A stretch of 64,000 nucleotides of DNA from Siphonodentalium dalli (Eukaryota; Mollusca; Scaphopoda; Gadilida; Siphonodentaliidae). The DNA is taken from the NCBI GenBank assembly GCA_032622095.1, contig CP136066.1, forward strand, positions 57,378,609 to 57,442,608. Reading direction: 5' to 3'. Positions 56,776 through 64,000 of this stretch are shown here, in pieces. A program made the position numbers and the translations under genes. Positions within the stretch are counted from its first letter, which is position 1. Each line of letters begins with the position of its first letter. Under the pieces are notes generated by a model. It did no database searches, was not told the DNA's origin, and was given only the letters and a program-made list of their open reading frames with translations.

Positions 56776-59700
56776 TTGACGCCAGAAATTTGGGTTAATC
56801 AAACGAAAACCTGTCTGGAAACTATATCCCTTCAAATGAAGTCCTCGTATCCAAAAACAATGCTAGTTGGTGATTTCAATTCTAGAACTGCCGAACTTGA
56901 AGATTATGTAGATTTAGAATCTTCGCAAGATGAATCCGATTATCTAACGATTTATCTACAGGCAACAAGAGACATGGTAATTTATAAACGCGCATCGGAT
57001 GACATCGGGAGGCCCAACGCATACGGTTATCGACTGCTTCACCTAACAAAATTTACCAAAGAATATATTATGAACGGACGGTTAGGAGCAGACAAGGGTA
57101 TAGGCAAGAAAACATGTTGTGATGCCAGTGTCGTAGATTACGCTTTAGGGTCTGAGGAGGTATTTGGTCTCATTAATGATTTTGAAATCCTTGAATTTTC
57201 TTGTCTCATGTCTGATGTCCACTGTGCACTCAATATCGAGATTAGCAGTAGTATATCGTGCGAACAACTTGCATCTTCTTCTGACCACGTTGAATCGGAG
57301 GGACACAGTTTGCCATCGCGAATAAAAAAATGGGAAAACGATAAATCGGAAGAATTCATAAAATTAGATGGGATGCGCTCGGACGAATTGCAGGTAATTT
57401 TTGAAAAGTATTGTGATGGACATACGTGTATGACATCGAATACCGCGCATTGTGATTCTCAAATTGCGAACATTTTAACATCTGCAGCAGAAGAAATATT
57501 TGGTAAATCTAATCGGAAATTTGTTAAAGCCGATAATGCTAACTTTAAGCATAGAAACAACAGGCCATGGTTTGACAAAGAATGTAGAATCAAACGAAAA
57601 AGTTTAACAGAGCCAGAAAGAAGTTTAATAAAAATAAATCCGTATTAAATAAAGACGCTTTAAGATCTGTAAGTAAAATTTACCAGAACACAATGAATAA
57701 GAAAATTGTTTCTATGAACGAACGTTGCAATAACGAACTTCGGTGTCTTTCGCAGAGGTCTACGGGCGAATTTTGGCGAACCCTCGAAAAGTACTCATCC
57801 AGCAGAACGGTTCAAACTGAAATTCCCATTGGGGTGGACGATTTCTTTGAACACTTTAAATCCCTGAATGTGGAAGAGGAAACAACTCAACTAGACCCCC
57901 TTATTAACGAAATGTTTGGTCTAGAAACAACTGAAGAATTGAACAACCCCATCAGTTCAGAAGAAATCGCCAGTGTTATTGATAAGTTAAAATTCAATAA
58001 ATCAAGTGGGGTTGATCGGGTCTCGAATGAGTACATCAAGACAACTAAAGACATTATGTTAACGTACTACACTCGTCTATTCAACTCGATACTGGATACT
58101 GGCGTTTTCCCCGATGAATGGACAACAGGGTTAATTGTACCCCTATATAAAAATAAAGGTTCTCGTAACAACCCAGATTCATATAGGGGAATAACTTTGC
58201 TTAGTTGTATTGGAAAAGTGTTTACCGGCATTCTAAATAAGCGGCTATCAGACTACATAGAACGGCAGGGAATTTTGAGCGATAATCAGTCTGGGTTCGG
58301 GAAACAACGTTCCATTTTAGACAATATTTATATATTATACGCACTTTTTGAAATTTATTTGCGAGGTGAGAAGAAACTCTTTTGCACTTTCGTAGACTTC
58401 AAGAAAGCATTTGATACCGTTTGGCGACAGGGTCTGTGGGTAAAACTCTTGAGAAGTGGAATAAACGGAAAATTCTTCCAGGTGATCAGATGTATGTACC
58501 AGACCACCAAAGCTTGCGTTATGAGGGGTGGTCGGAGATCTGAATATTTTTTATGCACAACAGGAGTGAAACAATGGGATATCTTTCGCCCCTTCTATTC
58601 TCACTGTATCTGAATGACCTTGAGGATTTCTTAGAAAGCTGCTCTATCGACGGTTTGAAATACCTGTCATCTAGTATGTAGGAACACCTTGGCGCATATT
58701 TGAATTTGTTCTGCATTCTTTATGCAGACGACACTGTTATTGTTTCCGACAATGCACGTGATATGCAACGCTCACTAGATGCCTTCAGCGATTATGCAAG
58801 TTCATGGGAACTGAAGGTAAACACACAGAAGACTAAGGTTATGATTTTTGGCAACAAAAGGGCTGAATCTGACATAAAATTCTATATCGATGGACATGAA
58901 CTAGAAGTTGTTGATGAATTCATTTACCTTGGTGTTAAATTATTTTATAACGGACGATTTTGTCGCGCGATAAAACATAACCGCTTGAAAGCAACAAAGG
59001 CTATGTATGGACTACTCTCCAAGGTTCGAAAACTGTCCCTATCAACCGACCTGGCATTGAAACTTTTTGACTGGCTCATCAAGCCAATCCTTCTGTATGG
59101 GTGCGAAGTTTGGGGGTCTGAAAATCTAAGGGACATAGAAGCCGTCCATTTAAATTTTTGCAAGTCATTAACACATATGAAGAATAGTACTCCAAATTAC
59201 ATGGTATACGGTGAGCTTGGTCGTTGGCTCTTTACATTGAGGTAAAAAAGAGAATGATATCATATTGGTCAAGACTGATAACCCAACCTGACCACAGACT
59301 AATGCACAAACTGTACAGACTGTTGATCTCCGTTGAAATGAGTGGGGAAAAGGTTCGATTGATTGATTGCTATAGGATAACCCTTCAGTCTACAGGGTTC
59401 GATGATACTTGGCAACGCCAAAAGACGACGACACCTTCGATGATAGGCAGTATGCACTCAGCTTTGATTAATACTTTTAAATCAGATTGGGATAGGGATA
59501 TATCTGCCTCTTCTTCTCGTGGTGAATTATACAGACATCTTAAAACCAAGCCCACTCTCAGTATTTTTTATTATGAATTGTCATTTAATGACAGAGTAAG
59601 TATTCAAAAATACGAACAGCGAATCATAGATTGGGAGTAGAGGTGGCTAGATGGGGCAAAAATAAAAAGGGGAATAAAACGCAGCTTGTATGCTCTCTTT

Positions 59701-59906
59701 GTAAGGTCTCTATATCAGACGAGTATCATTTTATAATAGTTTGTCCGAAGTTAGCAGACATTAGAGAAAAACTTATCTCAAATGAGTATTGGACAAATGG
59801 ATCCATTGATTATCTGTATAAACTTTTGAACTCTACTGATCTCATTCAACTAAAAAATGTCGCAAAATTCATACGCATAGGAATGAAGCGATATGAAGAC
59901 AACTGA
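56776..59906 (+). pseudogene. Non-LTR retrotransposon ORF2 relic (endonuclease, RT, zinc knuckle)
   Basis: Broken into frame segments. 56776-57648 holds the C-terminal half of an AP-type endonuclease (LVGDFNSRT near 56866, VVDYALGS, then SDVHCALNI). A frameshift near 57610 leads to 57693-58570 with RT blocks SGVDRVSNEYI, DSYRGITLLSCIGK, FVDFKKAFDTVWR and TTGVKQ. A shift near 58577 continues through SPLLFSLYLNDLEDFL to a stop at 58680. From 58700 comes LYADDTVIV (catalytic Y-A-D-D, 58721), then IKPILLYGCEVWG. Further shifts near 59225 and 59640 lead to a C-terminal knuckle CSLCKVSISDEYHFIIVC (C-x2-C-x8-H-x4-C) and a stop at 59904. APE endonuclease plus this layout fits the CR1/L2/Jockey group. 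The 5' end is truncated. Inactive. Confidence 0.88.
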
Positions 59907-60160
59907 GGCAGACGGCATGGTAAATTTAAGGGTCACAACTGACAATTTTAGTGCTAACCAGTTATCAATCAGTCCTCATTAAGACTTGGTGCATATTGTA
60001 TCATGACTATTCGATAGTTGATGACTTAAATACCTCTTATACGTGAGTATACTCTATTGAATTTCTATACTACACGCAATGATAACGATGATTAATACCC
60101 CAGCATATAGCATGATTAAGAATAAGTAGTAGCCCCCTATATCTCGACTCATTTCAGCCA
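59907..60160 (+). other. Probable 3' UTR and flank of the non-LTR relic
   Basis: Non-coding; no tail repeat or target duplication could be identified. Confidence 0.3.
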
Positions 60161-60164
60161 AACC

Positions 60165-60365
60165 TTGGCTGTTTATTTCACAGTGGTTTCTGGGATGATC
60201 TGTGTGTCGACTGAGCACCTGTGTGTCGACTGCATGAGAACACATGGAGGATTTGTGTAAATGTTAGCCCAAACTACATTTCGAAGTAACGAGGGCTTTG
60301 TTGTTTATTTCGAGGAATAATACCGCATCAGATGAATTCAGCCCAAATATATTGACATGTGTCGA
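60165..60365 (-). repeat. Dispersed ~500-bp repeat, inverted partial copy
   Basis: Inverse of 12480-12620: shares CTGATGCGGTATTATTCCTC and TAGTTTGGGCTAACATTTAC with high identity. Confidence 0.75.
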
Positions 60366-61384
60366 GGGTCTAACTCTATACTGAGCAATAAAAAAGTAAT
60401 ATAATAAATACCGAGTATATTTAATTTAACGCCAATGGGTGGTTTATGTGCGTTTTAGAGTGTATTTATGCCTAAAGCAAAGTGAAATAACGATCTTAAA
60501 ATGAATTGGCCGGTATATTTTATTAGTTATCAGGGTTACCAGGGTCGTAGTTGCATAAATTACAATATATCTTATTTTTATGCTAAGATAATTGCGTGGT
60601 AATTTGTAAAAGCTTGATCGGTATTGAGGTTAACACAAATCCCATATATGGAAATTCCAAATATGGAAAGTGACTTGCGCATGCGCAAAACAGATACAAT
60701 GGTCTTACTAAAAACGAAGCAATAAATGATTGATAACAACAAACACCGACACAGTTAAATAACGACATTAAATGGCGGTGTATTGCGTCTTTAAGAGTGT
60801 GTTGATGTCTCTATCATGTGATTAACTAATTAAAAATTATTTCGCCTACATATTTCGATAATTATCAGGTCCGCAGTTCGATTATGAAACGTTAAGATTA
60901 TTGCTTGGTATTTGTTTTCAAATCAGATAGCTGCATCTTGGTTATCTTGATCAGATATATTTATAGCGTCGAAGCGAAAAAATGTTGTCAAATTCCACGT
61001 CTGAATACGCGTCTTATTCTCACTTATACCGTGTTTATATCAGTTTTATTCTATGTGTTGTTGTGTATTGTATTACTTTGATCAAGGTTGCGCTTTTGTT
61101 ATTCTCACAAAAGGTAAATTTTATGCGTGTTTGATGCGTGTTTACATTTCAAAATTGCGTCTTTCAGATTCATTTAAATATCTCTGATCATAATTATATC
61201 AGCTCTATTAAAGCTTCCCTCGTCTCATCACAAGCAAGTATTCATAAGTACATTGTAAGCAGACATTTGCCCTCTCAAGACAACTGCTTTGTATCCATTC
61301 TGATATCCGTCCTAAAAACTGCCTTATCATTTCTTATAATATCATATATTAATATTATGCATGTTATTTTTGAATTTGCATTCA
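60366..61384. other. Non-coding with a diverged ~320-bp direct repeat
   Basis: Phrases GGTGGTTTATGTGCGTTTTAGAGTGT (60433) and GGCGGTGTATTGCGTCTTTAAGAGTGT (60774), quoted here by position, are similar, as are GATAATTGCGTGGTAATTTGT (60588) and its counterpart near 60900. No gene; the frame at 61138-61395 is unrecognised. Confidence 0.4.
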
Positions 61385-61478
61385 TCTGTGTGTAATTTGA
61401 TTACGCACTACATGTTACCCTTCGGGGTCCTTTATGGTAATAAACTCTATTCTATTCTATTCTATTCTATTCTATTCT
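61385..61478 (+). mobile_element. 3' end of a non-LTR retrotransposon with ATTCT tail
   Basis: TTACCCTTCGGGGTCC (small hairpin) then TTTATGGTAATAAACTC and a pentanucleotide tail (ATTCT, about six repeats, 61446-61478). Short-repeat tails and a 3' hairpin are typical of CR1-type elements. No coding part survives. Confidence 0.6.
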
Positions 61479-62345
61479 GTAGTAGTAGATGTACAGTCTA
61501 CGACGGAATTCCACATTTCCGAGCGCCATTGATTCCTTAATTACGAGACTAATTTATCGAATGAGGTCAAATTTTCGCATATAACAAGACTCGTATGTTA
61601 TTCTGCACCATTCTGACGAGTGCCGACTTTCATTTCGCATTATTTTCGTTTTTATCGAAAAATAATCGTTCTCTATGGAGATTCCCATGTAAATTTTTTC
61701 AACCAAATAAAATTCATTGTTTTGCCAATTTCAAGCTAGTTTATAGCATGGTCATGCCATAATTTGGCCTAGCGAGTGTCGGTAGACGTTCCTTGAGTGT
61801 GCACAACAAATTTTGGTCCCAACGAAGCAGGCTAAAATCCTGAAATTTGTCAATTTTACTTTGCGTGTGAAGAAAATATTCATTTAAACTTCCAAAAATG
61901 GTTGAAATATGCTCAACAACATTCAGTTGAATGGTGACATTATTTATAGTCACCGACTAACTTCCACGCTGAATCAAATTTGTTTTTATTGGTGACAATT
62001 ATGTCGCGAGAGATAAAAATGTAAAAAAAATTTAAAAAATGTAAAATTTTAGCTCATTTTAAGACTTTAATTGCTTGTCAATGATGTCATGTCACGCTTT
62101 TTAATAATTCATTTGTTCGGAAATACTTATTGGGGTCGAAATGTATAAAATTTAACTACCACCACTTCCAAAAACAACACCGATAAACAATAACGCTCTT
62201 TTCTGTTCCATGCAATGGAAATGGCTATTTATTGTCCTGATATCAGTGATATAAATGAATACCTAAAATTAGTATTATCCTGAAATAAATTTATGCCACT
62301 TTGGCGAACATGGGAACCACGATACAATTTATGTCATTTAGGCAC
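61479..62345. other. Non-coding, nothing recognised
   Basis: AT-rich; no gene seen. Confidence 0.4.
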
Positions 62346-62369
62346 ACTTCAGAGTGAAATCAGGGCTTA

Positions 62370-62465
62370 TATTTCGGCGAGAATCCAAATCTAGATTCTC
62401 GTAAATATTCTCGCAAATTACCCTGGATTCTCGTGAAAAAGTATATATGGATTCTCGCAAAATCA
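62370..62465 (+). repeat. Repeated GATTCTCG phrases
   Basis: ATTCTCGTAAA, ATTCTCGCAAA, GATTCTCGTGAAA and GATTCTCGCAAAA occur at roughly 20-40-bp spacing, with one inverted GCGAGAATCC upstream. Confidence 0.6.
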
Positions 62466-62493
62466 GATGAAATATATGCCCTGGAAATATAGC

Positions 62494-63470
62494 AAATCGT
62501 TTAATGCTTTAGAATTTTTGTTTTCGGAGATTTATATATATGCTTAAAGACATATTATGGACTTGTTATGGACTTTTTCGGGTGCGAGAAACTCAGAAAT
62601 TGATAAGTTAGTGCTCAGGCACTTGCCAACCTGGGGAATGTTATCATTCTACTAACATCACTGAAAATTTCCAAAAAAATCTACCACACCACTTCATAGA
62701 GAACATCGTCAGAACTACTCCAAATTGTAAATATTTACATCTCGATTCGGGGCGCAACTATCGGCTATAATTAAACAAAAATGATTTCGCCATCGAGAGT
62801 CATTGCATTTAACTAATATATAAGAATGACGTTGTGTATCATCCATTTGGATTAATATTCGTAACAAATAACTACTTTGAGAAAGATTATTCTTAATTTC
62901 GATTTGATCACTCTGTCCGGTGTCTGCCGGAGTGTTTCACATCACTTTAATCAAGGAAGACTGTTCAGAAAAACTGCATTTCAAGAAATCGTTTAATGCT
63001 TTAGAATTTTTGTTTTCGGAGATTTATATATATGCTTAAAGACATATTATGGACTTGTTATGAACTTTTTCGGGTGCGAGAAATTGATAAGTTAGTGCTC
63101 AGGCACTTTGCCAACCTGGGGAATGTTATCATTCTACAAACATCACTGAAAATTTTCAATAAAATCTACCACACCACTTCATAGAGAACATCGTCTGAAC
63201 TACTCCAAATTGTAAATATTTACATCTCGATTCGGGGCGCAACTATCGGCTATAATTAAACAAAAATGATTTCGCCATCGAGAGTCATTGCATTTAACTA
63301 ATATATAAGAATGACGTTGTGTATCATCCATTTAGATTAATATTCGTAACAAATAACTACTTTGAGAAAGATTATTCTTAATTTTTATTTGATCACTCTG
63401 CCCAGTGTCTGCCGGAGTGTTTCACATCACTTTAATCAAGGAAGACTGTTCAGAAAAACTGCATTTCAAG
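62494..63470 (+). repeat. 492-bp tandem duplication
   Basis: AAATCGTTTAATGCTTTAGA begins copies at 62494 and 62986. Copies end CATTTCAAG and are about 97 percent identical by eye, differing by small indels. Non-coding and recent. Confidence 0.9.
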
Positions 63471-63540
63471 ATCACCAAACAACTTTCCTTTTTAGGGCCA
63501 CTACATCTGTCCAAAGATGTACTTCTTCCATTTTGCTATC

Positions 63541-63742
63541 AAAGACCGAAAAATGTCGTTAAACTAGAGATCCAAATACCCCCTATATCTTGAGATATTA
63601 TAAAGACCGAAAAATGTCATTAAACTATTAAAGACCGAAAAATGTCGTTAAACTACAAAGACCGAAAAATGTCGTTAAACTAGAGATCCAAACATCCCCA
63701 TCCCCTATTTTTTTAGACAATAAAGAACGAAATATGTCGTTA
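63541..63742 (+). repeat. Short repeat AAAGACCGAAAAATGTCGTT
   Basis: Five units near 63541, 63602, 63630, 63657 and 63721, some followed by AAACTAGAGATCCAAA. Confidence 0.85.
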
Positions 63743-63774
63743 CTATGGGAGGCCAAATTCACATTTAGTAATGA

Positions 63775-63945
63775 ATTGCGCTTAAGCGCAATTGATTGCG
63801 CTTAAGCGCAAATAATTGCGCTTAAGCGCAAATACCACATATTGTGCTTAAGCGCAAATATGGCATTTACGCTTAAGTGTAATTAATTACGCTTAAGCGC
63901 AATTAATTGCGCTTAAGCGCAATCAATTGCGCTTAAGCATAATTG
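63775..63945. repeat. Array of eight CTTAAG-centred palindromes
   Basis: TTGCGCTTAAGCGCAA, a perfect 16-bp palindrome, recurs with CTTAAG cores at 63781, 63801, 63821, 63847, 63872, 63892, 63912 and 63932. Copies 4, 5, 6 and 8 carry small changes, usually matched on the other arm (for example TTTACGCTTAAGTGTAA). Spacers are AT-rich. Confidence 0.95.
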
Positions 63946-64000
63946 TGACTACTATCTAACCTACCCATAAACTATTAGCATGACCTGGTGTATCACCTAG

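Noticed and set aside
63541-63945. CRISPR-like array
   Set aside because: Repeats are short and irregularly spaced, spacers are not unique sequences of constant length, no cas genes exist, and the DNA is eukaryotic.
1-64000. tRNA and rRNA genes
   Set aside because: No cloverleaf with matching A and B boxes was seen; the only tRNA-like sequence is the retrotransposon primer sites. A tRNAscan-type search would be decisive.

Overview
The window is animal genomic DNA, not bacterial: there are no operons, coding density is very low, coding pieces sit behind splice-acceptor-like sequence, and most of the recognisable sequence is transposable elements and satellite. Ty3/gypsy elements primed by tRNA-Leu-type primers, Helitrons with CTAG ends, piggyBac-like TTAA MITEs, a KIAA1958/DUF3504-type recombinase relic and a Mab-21/cGAS-like gene together fit a marine invertebrate, perhaps a mollusc or another lophotrochozoan. 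The species cannot be fixed from the sequence.

Layout. 1-3.15 kb (minus strand): a decayed Ty3/gypsy element with a 200-bp LTR and a tRNA-Leu primer-binding site, then an SGNH-hydrolase-like coding relic, then gag joined in frame to integrase by an internal deletion. 3.2-13.8 kb: non-coding, AT-rich DNA with one complete 506-bp Helitron (6035-6540), minisatellites, hairpins and dispersed repeats. 13.86-17.24 kb: a head-to-tail run of non-autonomous Helitrons whose CTAG ends abut the TC start of the next copy. 17.4-27 kb: diverged repeats, a duplicated polyadenylation-type segment, candidate TIR elements, TTAA MITEs, a DUF3504 relic (22.9-23.4 kb), a 165-bp foldback and a 992-bp Harbinger-like element.

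27.7-32.8 kb holds the one host-like gene: a Mab-21-domain nucleotidyltransferase-fold gene related to cGAS-like receptors. A 1.1-kb 5'-truncated L1-like retrotransposon interrupts it between perfect 13-bp target-site duplications, and the reading frame is continuous when the insert and one duplication copy are skipped. An acidic exon at 27.7 kb looks like a duplicate of this gene's linker exon. 33-38.6 kb: foldback MITEs, one of them inside a non-LTR reverse-transcriptase relic.

39.6-50.05 kb is satellite: five copies of a ~537-565-bp unit, then about fifty copies of a ~137-bp GC-rich unit split by two ~480-bp higher-order units. The array ends abruptly inside the integrase of a second Ty3/gypsy element (50.05-54.5 kb, minus). 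That element is otherwise well preserved, with primer site, gag with a CCHC knuckle, protease, RT, RNase H, part of the integrase, and a textbook -1 frameshift signal between gag and pol. 56.8-59.9 kb is a non-LTR retrotransposon relic (endonuclease, RT, C-terminal zinc knuckle). 60-64 kb has repeat copies, a non-LTR 3' tail, a 492-bp tandem duplication and, at the edge, eight phased copies of a perfect palindrome with a CTTAAG core.
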